NCBI GenBank assembly: GCA_958295465.1
Contig: OY282353.1
Location: forward strand, 3,277,001-3,341,000
Length of the DNA: 64,000 nt
Direction: 5' to 3'
Source of the DNA: an uncultured Gammaproteobacteria bacterium
GTDB taxonomy: Bacteria; Pseudomonadota; Gammaproteobacteria; HK1
Part shown: in pieces, positions 7,436 to 15,949 of the stretch
Numbering within the stretch: the first letter of the stretch is position 1
How the letters are laid out: each line of letters begins with the position of its first letter
Made by a program: the position numbers and the translations under genes
Notes under the pieces: generated by a model
What the model saw: only the letters and a program-made list of their open reading frames with translations
Database searches by the model: none
Told to the model about the DNA's origin: nothing

Positions 7436-9862
7436 ATGCGTGTAAACATCACTGGAAGGATTGGTTGCCTTGTCGTAGCGGCGTTGGCCGCCGGGTGCGG
7501 TGGCGGGGGAGGTGGGAACACACGTACGGATCCGCCATCCGTCCCCCCGGCGTTGCCTTCGGATCCGCCATCCGTCCCTCCGGCGTTGCCTGCGGATCCG
7601 CCATCCATCCCCCCGGCGTTGCCTTCGGCTGCGTGGGTCGACCGGCTGAAGTCGCAACCCGTCTTGTCGCAGGTCTCGGCGCGTCAGGCATTGCAGAACC
7701 GTGGACTCTCCGGGGCCGGTGTGCGGGTCGCGGTCGAAGACGACTCCGTCGACTTCCTCACACCGCAGCTCGTGGGGCGTGTCGAGACCGATCCAGCCAA
7801 GGGCGCGGAGTTCACCTACGCGCATCCCCTGCGCTCGTCGTCAACCCCTGCTCCGCCTTGTGACGGAGTCCAGTGCACGGTCTTGGAGGTCGCCTCCTCC
7901 GATGACGTGGAGGCGCGTGCTCGCGACTCCATTCTTGTAGACGGTTATCCCACCGATACTGCTCCGCGTTACATCAAGGTCGTGGATCCCGACGTGCCCG
8001 ATTCACTGCGGTGGTACCGCATCCCCGGCGTCGGCTCCGCCGGCAAGCGCACGCACGGGACTGCAGTTGCCTCGGTCATCGTCGGGGCCGATACCGGGGT
8101 TGCCCCCGGCGCCCGCGTCGTCCCTTGGACCATCCCCCTCGATGAAGACCCTGATGTTCAGGCTGCACAGTCCCGCAATACGGGTTCCATCGTCGACCTT
8201 CTTGCCCGCTTGGGTCCTACCCACCCCGACGTCGTCTCCTTCGACCGTGCGATCGCTTCCGCGAGGCGTGACCGGAACGCACACGTGGACATCGTCAACC
8301 GGTCCTACGGTATTCCCGTGTTCAGCGACACGGACCGCGATTTCGACGACCGTGCTACCACCCGTGCCTGGGATTGGCTTCGGATGAACCTCCCGAACTA
8401 CTGGGGCTCACTGTTGCAGACCGGTGTTCCCGAGGCACGGAAGACCCTGTTCGTGACTGCCGCGGGGAACATTCCTGCAGGTCTCCCGGACCCGCCCCAG
8501 TCCCCCGGCGCTTCTGCCAGCATGGCTTGGTGGAACATCGAGCTCCGGGGTTTGCACTTCGCCGCCGTCGGTGTCCGCCCGGACGGCAGCCTGCACCCGT
8601 CGTCGGTGCCCTGTGGGAGCCTGCCGGCGGACTGGGTTGCGAGCACGCATGGCCGGCACTATTGCCTCGCGGCGCCGTTCACGATGAACGTCGCCAAGAC
8701 GGGCCGGAACCCTTCCCCTGCGCACGGCTCTGCCTCCGGCACTTCCTTCTCCGCCCCCATGGTCGCTGGGGCGATGGCGCTGGTGATGGAGCAGTCCCGC
8801 GGAACGATGACGCCGCGTGAGGTCGGCCGGCGCGTCGTCGATACGGCGGACAACACCGTGGCCGGCTACGACCCGACCAGGATTGGCGCAGGCGTCCTCG
8901 ACATCGAGGCGGCGACGCGCCCGGTCGGCTCCATGCGGACCGGCCTCCCCGGCCATGAGGCTTCCCCGCGGCGCTCCTGGCTTTCGGTCTCCCGGGCGTA
9001 CGGGGACAGCGTGGCCCTTGCCGTCGAGGGTTTCGAGCTCGCCTCGTTCGACAGCGCGAACTTCCCCTTCTGGACCCCGCTCTCCGACTCCGTTTCGAGC
9101 GCACCCCGCTCGTCGGTCCCGCTCATTCCGCCGGCGCGTTCCGTTCCGACCGCCGTGGACCCCTTGTTGCCCGCCTCGTTGCGATGGGCGTCCGTCGGCT
9201 CACCGAACCTGCTGCCCGGCCACCAAGTGCGGCTGGTGACGCCCACGGCGCGCGACTCCGTGCTCGCCGGGTCCACGCGGGCTTCCGGGGTCGAGCTCGT
9301 GCCCCGGGCGCGCGGCTTCGGCTTCGGCTTCCTCTACGAGGCCGACGGAGTCCAGGGCGGACGGTCCGCCGGCGCGTTCGGTGCCGGAGCCCGGTCGGCC
9401 ACCGTCTGGCTCAAGCACCGTGACGGCTGGAAGGTCCCCCTGCCCAACGGCGAGTGGCGTCTGCGCACCGAGGTCGTCTTCGGCGCAGGGCGCGGCGAGG
9501 TGTCGTCAGGGGCCATGTTCGAGCCGGGGCCGGGGATGTATTCCTCCGCCACCGTGTCGCTCCTGCGCTCCGCCGCCTCCGGTTCCGCCACGGAGCTCTC
9601 CGTCTCCCAGCCGTGGCGGGCGGAGTCGGGCTCGGCCCGCCTGACCTTCCCCGCGACCCGTACCCTCGATGGCGACTGGGTCTACCGCTCGCTCGAGTTC
9701 GGCCTCGCCCCCGAAGGGCGCGAGATCGCCTTCGGGCTCCGCCACGACCGCCCCCTCTTCGCTGGCGAGGCCTCCGTGTCGGTCGGCTACAGCCACGACG
9801 CGGGCCACGTGCGCGGTGCCGAGGACGTGCGGGGCGGCGTCGCCTGGCGGTTGTCGTGGTGA
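7436..9862 (+). CDS. lipoprotein S8 (subtilisin-like) serine protease with C-terminal beta-rich domain
   Basis: An 808-residue protein. The signal peptide ends in a lipobox (ALAAGC, Cys21), so it is membrane-anchored. A Gly run and three 11-residue DPPSVPPALPS-type repeats form a flexible spacer (residues 31-64). The subtilase catalytic triad is present: Asp in VAVEDDSVDF (102/103), His207 in KRTHGTAVAS, Ser437 in ASGTSFSAPM, with oxyanion Asn345 in TAAGN. Residues about 520-808 are beta-strand-rich and end with an aromatic residue (RLSW), resembling a degenerate autotransporter-type barrel or passenger. The stop overlaps the GTG start of a small lipoprotein gene. It lies in an island splitting the ccm genes. 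The target is unknown. Confidence 0.85.
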   Translation: MRVNITGRIGCLVVAALAAGCGGGGGGNTRTDPPSVPPALPSDPPSVPPALPADPPSIPPALPSAAWVDRLKSQPVLSQVSARQALQNRGLSGAGVRVAVEDDSVDFLTPQLVGRVETDPAKGAEFTYAHPLRSSSTPAPPCDGVQCTVLEVASSDDVEARARDSILVDGYPTDTAPRYIKVVDPDVPDSLRWYRIPGVGSAGKRTHGTAVASVIVGADTGVAPGARVVPWTIPLDEDPDVQAAQSRNTGSIVDLLARLGPTHPDVVSFDRAIASARRDRNAHVDIVNRSYGIPVFSDTDRDFDDRATTRAWDWLRMNLPNYWGSLLQTGVPEARKTLFVTAAGNIPAGLPDPPQSPGASASMAWWNIELRGLHFAAVGVRPDGSLHPSSVPCGSLPADWVASTHGRHYCLAAPFTMNVAKTGRNPSPAHGSASGTSFSAPMVAGAMALVMEQSRGTMTPREVGRRVVDTADNTVAGYDPTRIGAGVLDIEAATRPVGSMRTGLPGHEASPRRSWLSVSRAYGDSVALAVEGFELASFDSANFPFWTPLSDSVSSAPRSSVPLIPPARSVPTAVDPLLPASLRWASVGSPNLLPGHQVRLVTPTARDSVLAGSTRASGVELVPRARGFGFGFLYEADGVQGGRSAGAFGAGARSATVWLKHRDGWKVPLPNGEWRLRTEVVFGAGRGEVSSGAMFEPGPGMYSSATVSLLRSAASGSATELSVSQPWRAESGSARLTFPATRTLDGDWVYRSLEFGLAPEGREIAFGLRHDRPLFAGEASVSVGYSHDAGHVRGAEDVRGGVAWRLSW
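7528..7626 (+). repeat. 33-bp coding minisatellite, 3 units
   Basis: Three consecutive 33-bp units, each beginning ggatccgccatcc, encode the proline-rich spacer of the S8 protease. They differ by only a few bases, so spacer length could vary between strains without breaking the frame. Confidence 0.9.
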
Positions 9863-10215
9863 GCCGGCCGGCCGCCGGGTGGTGGTTCGTCACGCTGCTC
9901 GTTCCCTTGCAGGCTTGCGTGCGGCCGGAACAGCCGCCCGTCGCCGGGCCTCCGTGGCTTGAGCACGCCGTACCCGCGGGGGACGGTCTGTGGATGGTGC
10001 CCGCGGGGGACGTGCAGGGGTGCGCGGCGTACCTTCCCTGGCGGCCCCATGGCCCCGTGCGTCAGGTCATCTATTTTCGCCGCCGTGGTGGGGGGTTCAC
10101 CCTCCACCGCGATGGTGCAGTGTGCGAGGCGGCGCGTCCGGGTGGGAGCGGTTCGTGCAGGTGCGGCGTGGACGGTTCGTTGCCACGATGGAGTGCTTAT
10201 TCCGGTCCAAAGTGA
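9859..10215 (+). CDS. small lipoprotein coupled to the S8 protease
   Basis: The GTG at 9859 overlaps the protease stop (GTGA), so translation is probably coupled. The 118-residue product has a short n-region, a hydrophobic stretch (GWWFVTLLVPLQ) and a lipobox Cys (LQAC), then about 97 residues with four more cysteines (one in GDVQGCAAY, GAVCEAA, and CRC). I recognise no family. Strict coupling suggests an inhibitor, chaperone or activator of the protease, which is inference only. Confidence 0.7.
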   Translation: MSRPAAGWWFVTLLVPLQACVRPEQPPVAGPPWLEHAVPAGDGLWMVPAGDVQGCAAYLPWRPHGPVRQVIYFRRRGGGFTLHRDGAVCEAARPGGSGSCRCGVDGSLPRWSAYSGPK

Positions 10216-10264
10216 TCAGCGATTCCGGTGGGAACATGGTCACTTTTGCGGGATGCATCTCCTC

Positions 10265-10290
10265 GTCATTCCCGCGCAAGCGGGAATCCA
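10265..10290. repeat. REP-like palindrome (gtcattcccgc...gcgggaatcca)
   Basis: A short inverted repeat, CATTCCCGC-GCAA-GCGGGAATC, of the type dispersed in many proteobacterial genomes. It lies between the convergent small lipoprotein gene and ccmE. A related one is at 34724-34748. Confidence 0.75.
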
Positions 10291-10319
10291 TGCCTCCCAG
10301 GAGCGGCACACCTCTTCCG

Positions 10320-10781
10320 TCATTGCCGTGCTCCGTGGGGGGGGACCATCTTGCCGCCTTGTCTGGCCATCTCCATGGCCTCCGCGACCTCCGGCGGCAT
10401 GTAGTTCTCGTCGTGCTTGGCGAGGACTTCCTCGGCCCGGAGGCGTCCGCCCCCCGCCTCCAGGACCCCGGAGGCCACGATCCCCTGTCCCTCGCGGAAC
10501 AGATCCGGCAGGATGCCGGCGTAGCGCACGTCCACGGTCTCGGCCCCGTCGGTGAGGGTGAACGAGACCTCCAGCCCTTCCCCGCGCCGCACGCTGCCTT
10601 CCACCACCAGCCCGCCGACCCGGATGCTCGGGCCGCTCGGCGCCTCGCCCGCCCGGATCTGGCTCGGGCTGTAGAAGTAGAGCATGTTCTCGCCCATCGC
10701 GGCGATGACGAGCCCCGCCGCCACCGCCACCCCGGCGACGATCATGCCCACGAAGAGCATCCTCTGGCCTCTACGGGTCAT
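10320..10781 (-). CDS. ccmE: haem chaperone CcmE
   Basis: A 153-residue periplasmic haem chaperone anchored by one N-terminal helix (residues 8-29). The covalent haem ligand is His123 in the signature LAKHDENYMPPE. CcmE takes haem from the CcmABCD complex and passes it to CcmF/H. Its ATG at 10781 overlaps the ccmD stop by ATGA. In most genomes ccmF follows directly; here a ~4 kb island with integrase debris intervenes. Confidence 0.96.
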   Translation of the reverse strand: MTRRGQRMLFVGMIVAGVAVAAGLVIAAMGENMLYFYSPSQIRAGEAPSGPSIRVGGLVVEGSVRRGEGLEVSFTLTDGAETVDVRYAGILPDLFREGQGIVASGVLEAGGGRLRAEEVLAKHDENYMPPEVAEAMEMARQGGKMVPPHGARQ

Positions 10782-11083
10782 CGTGGCGGCTCATCACGCG
10801 GGTCATCGCGACGGTCTGCCCCGGCCGGAGCGCGCGAAACGGCTCCCGTGTCGGCAAGGCCACCGGAGGGATCGTCCGCGTCGAGCGGATCATCGCCATC
10901 CTGTCCGAGGTCCGGGTCCTCCGTGAAGCGGGCCTGCCGGGCGAGGTCGCGGCGCACCCGGCGGAGCCTGAGCGCGGGAGCGGCGAGGTTGAACGCGAGC
11001 ACCGCGAGCACCACGGCGTACGAGCACCAGACGTAGAAGGCGTAGCCGCCCATGCGGAAGTATTCGGCGACGGGCTCGGGCAT
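10778..11083 (-). CDS. ccmD: haem exporter protein CcmD, C-terminally extended
   Basis: CcmD is a small single-span protein that helps release holo-CcmE from CcmC. The conserved start (EYFRMGGYAFYVWCSYA) and one membrane helix are clear. The protein has 101 residues, longer than the usual 45-75. The extra tail is acidic and Asp/Pro-rich (residues 62-101). The start at 11083 lies 2 nt after the ccmC stop. The longer upstream-open frame is a shadow of ccmC. Confidence 0.88.
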   Translation of the reverse strand: MPEPVAEYFRMGGYAFYVWCSYAVVLAVLAFNLAAPALRLRRVRRDLARQARFTEDPDLGQDGDDPLDADDPSGGLADTGAVSRAPAGADRRDDPRDEPPR

Positions 11084-11085
11084 GG

Positions 11086-11832
11086 TCACTCGGACCCCTC
11101 CCGGGCGATGAGTGCCCGCACCCAGCCGGCGTTGCGCTCGCGCTCCAGCACCTCGCAACGCGCGCGCATGAGCAGCACCGTCACGTAGAAGAGCTTGAAC
11201 GCCACCGCCATCAGCAGCAGCGGGACCAGCATCGAGAGATGGATCGACGGCGCCGAGAGCTTGGTCACCGTCGGACCCTGGTGCAACGTGCTCCACCACT
11301 CGACGGAGAAATGGATGATGGGAATGTTGACCACCCCGATGATGGCGAAGAGTCCGGCCGCGCGGCTCGCGGTGCGCCTGTCTTCAATCGCCGAGTGTAA
11401 TCCGATCACCCCGAAGTAGAGAAAGAGGAGGATGAGCTCGGAAGTGAGCCGCGCATCCCACACCCAGTACGTACCCCACATCGGCTTGCCCCAGAGCGAG
11501 CCCGTGACCAGGGCGAGGAAGGTGAACGACGCGCCCACCGGCGCGCTCGCGACCGCGACGACCTCGGCGAGCTTCATCCGCCAGACCAGGGCGACGGCGC
11601 TCGCGCCGGCCATCACCACGTAGATGAAGAGCGACATCCACGCGCTCGGCACGTGGACGAAGATGATCCGGTAGCTCTCGCCCTGCTGGTAGTCGGGCGG
11701 GGCGGCGACGAGCCCGCCGTAGAGCCCGCCGAGCATCGTCCCGAGGCAGGCCCAGCCGAGCCACGGGGCCATGCGTCCGGACAGCCGGTAGAAATGCGGC
11801 GGCGACGCGAAGCGGTGGAGAAACGCCCACAT
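11086..11832 (-). CDS. ccmC: haem transporter/lyase CcmC
   Basis: A 248-residue six-helix membrane protein that loads haem onto CcmE. The tryptophan-rich WWD-type segment is WGKPMWGTYWVWDARLTSEL. External histidine ligands lie in IIFVHVPSAW and in the VNIPIIHFSVEWWSTLHQG region. The start is chosen at the ATG at 11832 (MWAFLHRFASPP), typical of CcmC; the frame stays open upstream but is not protein-like. ccmA and ccmB are absent from the window and must be elsewhere. It is divergent from aprM. Confidence 0.96.
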   Translation of the reverse strand: MWAFLHRFASPPHFYRLSGRMAPWLGWACLGTMLGGLYGGLVAAPPDYQQGESYRIIFVHVPSAWMSLFIYVVMAGASAVALVWRMKLAEVVAVASAPVGASFTFLALVTGSLWGKPMWGTYWVWDARLTSELILLFLYFGVIGLHSAIEDRRTASRAAGLFAIIGVVNIPIIHFSVEWWSTLHQGPTVTKLSAPSIHLSMLVPLLLMAVAFKLFYVTVLLMRARCEVLERERNAGWVRALIAREGSE

Positions 11833-12359
11833 GGCCCGCCCCGCCTTCAGCCGCGCGCCGCCGGCCCGCGGCGGACTTCGCGGGCGGAGCCGCGGGCGTC
11901 GGATCCGGGGAGAACACCGGCGCGCATCGCGCGTTCGCCGCCGGCCGGAGCGGACCGGCGCCGCGCTCTGCGCGGGTCCCTCCCGCACCGTTCACCGGAT
12001 CTCATGGTCCATCGCCGTCGTTTCCACGCCTCTCGATGCTCCCGGCGCCGCCCCATCCTGCCGGCGCCGGCGTCATTCTTCTGCATCCGCCGCGGACGGA
12101 CAACCGCCTGAGCCTTTCGCCGGAGCGGCGGCGGGCGGATTTCCCGCGGAGGGAGCGCCGGTCCGGCCCGGCCCCGGAAACGCCTTGCGGTATCGGAGCG
12201 ACGGGCGGATTGCCCGCCGACGGCGCAACCGGCCGCCGGTAGCGGTCGTTATCCGGGCATAAGCAATTCCTGGGAGATCGCCTTGTCGAGTTGAACGACA
12301 ATCGGAGTTCCCTCAGAATCCCGGTGCAACGAATCACCGCGCTCCGGAGAATCCCCTCC
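11833..12359. other. 527-bp divergent intergenic region between ccmC and aprM
   Basis: No convincing gene is seen. The sequence is very GC-rich with short imperfect inverted repeats around 12110-12230 (for example ggcgggcggatttcccgcgg). Because ccmC and aprM are divergent, it must carry both promoters, but no clear -35/-10 pair stands out. The aprM frame is open back to 12291, so a longer N-terminus is possible. Confidence 0.6.
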
Positions 12360-13148
12360 ATGTTCACCAGCAATCCCTTCGCCGAGCTTCCGGCGTCCAT
12401 ACCACCCGCGGTCATGCAGGCATACGTCATCGTGATGGTGGTCCTGGTGGTGGCCGGCACCCTGTTCGACATCATCCACAAGGGGAGCGCCAAGTATTTC
12501 TTCGACAATTGGCGCCAGGCGAAGAACCGGGGATCGAGACGGGTCGGCGGCGGGGAGCTGGCGTCCCTGGCGGTCCGGACCCTCTGCGTGGAAGTGCTGA
12601 CGTCTGCCGAGTTCTGCACCGTGCGGCGAAGAATCGCCCATCTCCTGACGATGTACGGTTTCCTCGCCTACGTTATCACCACCGCCATCATGGTGTTCGG
12701 CTACCCGACCCCGGAGCCTCCCGCGCCTGCCGTCCTGCCGCCCCTGTGGCACATCGGGGCCCTGATGGTCTGCGTCGGCGGGTACTGGTTCTGGTTCTTC
12801 ATCCGTGCCGACGTCGCGGCCGAGGGCAATTCGCCGTTCCGCGTCATGCACGCGGACCTGTTCATCCTCTCGCTGCTCGCCAGCGTGACCCTGGGGCTGG
12901 TCTGGTCGTTCCTGCAGGGCACGGGGGCCTCGTGGTGGACCAACGTGTTCTTCGTCCTGTACGTCGCCGCCACCACCGTGCTGTTCGCATCCGTCTCCTG
13001 GTCCAAGTTCGCACACATGTTCTTCAAGCCCGCGGCGGCCTTCCAGAAACGGGTGTCGGAAGCGGACGGATCGAGGAGCAACCTGCCGCCTCCGGCCGAC
13101 AAGCCGGAAGTCTTCGGAAGCGCGCGCCGGCTGCCCCAGAATTACTGA
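12360..13148 (+). CDS. aprM: APS reductase membrane anchor AprM
   Basis: A polytopic membrane protein (262 residues from the ATG at 12360) with about six hydrophobic helices and a heterodisulfide-reductase/nitrate-reductase-gamma-like character. It is immediately followed by aprB and aprA. In purple and other sulfur oxidisers AprM links cytoplasmic AprBA to the quinone pool in place of QmoABC, so electrons from AMP-dependent sulfite oxidation enter the chain here. The ATG at 12360 has a GGAGA site upstream; an in-frame ATG at 12291 would add 23 residues. Identification rests on topology and gene order as well as sequence. Confidence 0.88.
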   Translation: MFTSNPFAELPASIPPAVMQAYVIVMVVLVVAGTLFDIIHKGSAKYFFDNWRQAKNRGSRRVGGGELASLAVRTLCVEVLTSAEFCTVRRRIAHLLTMYGFLAYVITTAIMVFGYPTPEPPAPAVLPPLWHIGALMVCVGGYWFWFFIRADVAAEGNSPFRVMHADLFILSLLASVTLGLVWSFLQGTGASWWTNVFFVLYVAATTVLFASVSWSKFAHMFFKPAAAFQKRVSEADGSRSNLPPPADKPEVFGSARRLPQNY

Positions 13149-13184
13149 TCACCCCCATCGACTCAATTCATTGGCGGAACAACG

Positions 13185-13646
13185 ATGCCGACATTCGTCT
13201 ACATGACCCGCTGCGACGGTTGCGGACACTGCGTGGATATCTGTCCGTCCGACATCATGCACATCGACAAGACCTATCGCCGCGCCTACAACATCGAACC
13301 CAACATGTGCTGGGAGTGCTACTCCTGCGTCAAGGCCTGTCCGCAAAACGCCATCGACGCGCGCGGATATGCCGACTTCGCCCCGCTCGGGCATAGCGTC
13401 CGGGCGCTCCGGGAGGAAGCGAAGGGCACGATTTCCTGGCGGATCGAGTTCCGGGACGGGCGGGTCAAGAACTTCGTCTCCCCGATCCGGACCACGCCGT
13501 GGGGGTCGATCCCGTCGCCGGCCGATCTGGCGCCCCCGAGCGCCGAAGCCATGAGCTCGCAGGAACTCGCACACGAGCCGGATGCGCTCAACATCACAAG
13601 CTTGCCGGCGTTGACGCCGGACCAACTCAAGCAGGGGGTGGTCTAG
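13185..13646 (+). CDS. aprB: adenylylsulfate reductase beta subunit AprB
   Basis: A 153-residue iron-sulfur subunit. The first [4Fe-4S] site is C10-x2-C13-x2-C16-x3-C20 (CDGCGHCVDICP) and the second C42-x2-C45-x2-C48-x3-C52 (CWECYSCVKACP). The C-terminal tail (about 100-153) is the segment that wraps around AprA in known structures. It transfers electrons between the AprA flavin and the membrane partner. It lies 36 nt after aprM, and its stop TAG shares a base with the GTG start of aprA. Confidence 0.97.
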   Translation: MPTFVYMTRCDGCGHCVDICPSDIMHIDKTYRRAYNIEPNMCWECYSCVKACPQNAIDARGYADFAPLGHSVRALREEAKGTISWRIEFRDGRVKNFVSPIRTTPWGSIPSPADLAPPSAEAMSSQELAHEPDALNITSLPALTPDQLKQGVV

Positions 13647-15490
13647 TGGGACTGTTCAACCGGCGAAAAACGGTCTTCGTGGATTCCGACATCCTGGTGG
13701 TCGGCGGCGGCATGGCCGGCTGCGGCGCCGCCTATGAATCCCGGTACTGGGGACGCGATCTCAAGATCGTCTGCGTCGAAAAGGCGAACATCGACCGCAG
13801 CGGCGCGGTCGCGCAGGGCCTGTACGCAATCAACTGCTACATGGGCATGCAGTGGAACGAGAACCAGCCCGAAGACCACGTCCGCTACGCGCGGAACGAC
13901 CTCATGGGGCTCGTACGCGAGGACCTGGGCTACGACATCGCGCGGCACGTGGACGCCACGGTGCACAAGCTCGAGGAGTGGGGCCTCCCCATGATGCGTG
14001 ACCCGGAAACCGGGCGCTACCAGCGTGAAGGCAAGTGGCAGATCATGATCCACGGCGAAAGTTACAAGCCGATCGTCGCCGAGGCTGCCCGCAAGGCCGC
14101 CACCCGGATCTACAACCGGATCATGGTGACCCACCTCCTGATGGACGAGACCAGGGCCAACCGGGTTGCCGGGGCGGTCGGTTTCAACGTTCGCACCGGC
14201 GACTACTACGTCTTCCGTGCGAAGGCGGTCATCGTCTGTGCCGGCGGCGCGTCTCACATCTACAAGCCCCGCGCCGTCGGCGAGGGCATGGGCAGGACGT
14301 GGTACGCCCCGTGGAGCAGCGCCTCGGCCTATGCGTTGCCGATCCTCGTCGGCGCCAAGATGACCCAGATGGAGAACCGGATCGTCCTCACCCGTTTCAA
14401 GGACGGCTACGGCCCGGTCGGCGCCTACTTCCTCCACCTCAAGACGTATACCCAGAATGCGTACGGAGAGGAGTACGAATCCAGGTGGTATGACCACACG
14501 AAGGCACTGGTGGGGGATTACGTCGACCGCCATCCGGTACCGACCTGCCTGCGCAACCATGCCTTTCTCGAGGAGGTGAAGGCGGGCAACGGGCCGATCC
14601 GCATGGTGACGAAGGAAGCCTTCCAGGATCCGCACAAGGAGACGGTCGGATGGGAGAACTTCCTCGGCATGACCATCGGGCAGGCGGTGGTGTGGGCGTC
14701 GCAGAACATCGATCCCAAGCACATCAATCCCGAGTTGACGACCTCCGAACCCTACGTCATGGGCTCGCACGCCACGTGCTCGGGCGCCTGGGCGAGCGGA
14801 CCGTCGGACTACGCGCCCGACGAGTACCAGTGGGGCTACAACCGGATGATGACCGTCGAGGGGCTGTTCGGCGGAGGCGACACGATCGGCGGCACCGCCC
14901 ACAAGTTCTCGTCAGGGTCCTTCACCGAAGGCCGGATTGCGGCCAAGGCGGCCGTCAATTACGTGAACGATCTGCGCAATGAGCAGCCCCGGGTCAGTGA
15001 ACGGCAGTACGAGGATCTCGGAAAGAAGATCTTCCAACCCCTGGAGAACTACCAGGTCGGGCGCAACGAGATCGTTGCAGGGACCGTTTCACCGAGCTAC
15101 ATCCTGCCGCTCCACGGCCTTCAGCGTCTCGAGAAGATCATGGACGAATACGTCGGAGGCATCAGCGCCTACTACAGCACCAACGAGCCGTTGCTCACCC
15201 GGGGGATCGAGTTGCTGGGCATGCTGAAGGAAGACCTGGACCATCTTGCGGCCGAAGACCTTCACCAGCTACAGCGGGCGTGGGAGCTCCAACACCGGGT
15301 TCTGGCTTCGGAGTCGGTGACGCATCACACGATGTTCCGGACGGAGACGCGGTGGCCGGGGTACTACTATCGAGCCGATCATCCGAAGCTGGACGACCGT
15401 GACTGGCATTGCTTCACCCTCTCCCGCTACGACCGGCACTCCGGGGAATGGGAGATGGAGAAGGCGCCGGTGTACCACATCGTCGATTGA
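13646..15490 (+). CDS. aprA: adenylylsulfate reductase alpha subunit AprA
   Basis: A 614-residue flavoprotein of the fumarate reductase/succinate dehydrogenase family. The FAD-binding GGGMAGCGAA motif is near residues 17-26. AprA catalyses the reversible interconversion of APS with sulfite plus AMP; in an AprM-type organism it runs oxidatively, sulfite to APS. The GTG start at 13646 overlaps the aprB stop (TAGTG) and gives the expected N-terminus MGLFNRRKTVFVDSDILVVG. The frame is open further upstream but that region is inside aprB. Length and sequence are normal. Confidence 0.97.
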   Translation: MGLFNRRKTVFVDSDILVVGGGMAGCGAAYESRYWGRDLKIVCVEKANIDRSGAVAQGLYAINCYMGMQWNENQPEDHVRYARNDLMGLVREDLGYDIARHVDATVHKLEEWGLPMMRDPETGRYQREGKWQIMIHGESYKPIVAEAARKAATRIYNRIMVTHLLMDETRANRVAGAVGFNVRTGDYYVFRAKAVIVCAGGASHIYKPRAVGEGMGRTWYAPWSSASAYALPILVGAKMTQMENRIVLTRFKDGYGPVGAYFLHLKTYTQNAYGEEYESRWYDHTKALVGDYVDRHPVPTCLRNHAFLEEVKAGNGPIRMVTKEAFQDPHKETVGWENFLGMTIGQAVVWASQNIDPKHINPELTTSEPYVMGSHATCSGAWASGPSDYAPDEYQWGYNRMMTVEGLFGGGDTIGGTAHKFSSGSFTEGRIAAKAAVNYVNDLRNEQPRVSERQYEDLGKKIFQPLENYQVGRNEIVAGTVSPSYILPLHGLQRLEKIMDEYVGGISAYYSTNEPLLTRGIELLGMLKEDLDHLAAEDLHQLQRAWELQHRVLASESVTHHTMFRTETRWPGYYYRADHPKLDDRDWHCFTLSRYDRHSGEWEMEKAPVYHIVD

Positions 15491-15746
15491 CCGGTCAGGC
15501 GAGCCGGCCGCTCCCGGCATCATCGCCCGTTCCATCATCAAGGGCTTCCCGACGCTTCCTGATGACCATGGCGTCTCCGACCGTCCCTGCCGCTGTCGAG
15601 CGCGGCGGGGACGTTGCCGACCCCCCGCCGCCGACGAGGATGGTCTCGCATACGGGGATCGCCGTGTTCATTCGGCCGGCTTCCCGCGCGGCGACAACGG
15701 AATCACAACATGGCTCGGGCCGATGGACATGAGCGCTCCATCCGGC

Positions 15747-15893
15747 CTATCCAACGACAAGACCCATCAAAACGCCAAGGAAACCACCAAGGACCAGGCA
15801 TTCCGATCCGCCCAACAAGTCGGACGCACAAGCAAACCAAGCTGCCAACGCCGCCACGATGAGGATCACCAACACAGCCACGGCCAGTTTCAT
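15747..15893 (-). CDS. possible 48-residue membrane peptide downstream of sat
   Basis: The ATG at 15893, 57 nt after the sat stop on the same strand, opens a hydrophobic peptide (MKLAVAVLVILIVAALAAWF, then a second hydrophobic stretch LVLGGFLGVLMGLVVG). Two membrane-spanning segments are predicted by eye. No strong ribosome binding site and no family. The rest of the 459-bp region between aprA and sat (15491-15949) holds nothing else I can support, and no clear bidirectional terminator was found. Confidence 0.35.
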   Translation of the reverse strand: MKLAVAVLVILIVAALAAWFACASDLLGGSECLVLGGFLGVLMGLVVG

Positions 15894-15949
15894 GACGCGC
15901 ACGCCGACCACGCGATTTCGGGATTCGTGATCACAAGCCTGATCTCTGC

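Noticed and set aside
7172..7436. tRNA gene near the integrase remnant as an attachment site
   Set aside because: No cloverleaf with a GGTTCRAATCC-type T-arm was found near the island ends.
13499..13646. N-terminal extension of AprA to 13499
   Set aside because: That stretch lies within aprB in another frame; the GTG overlapping the aprB stop gives the expected AprA N-terminus.
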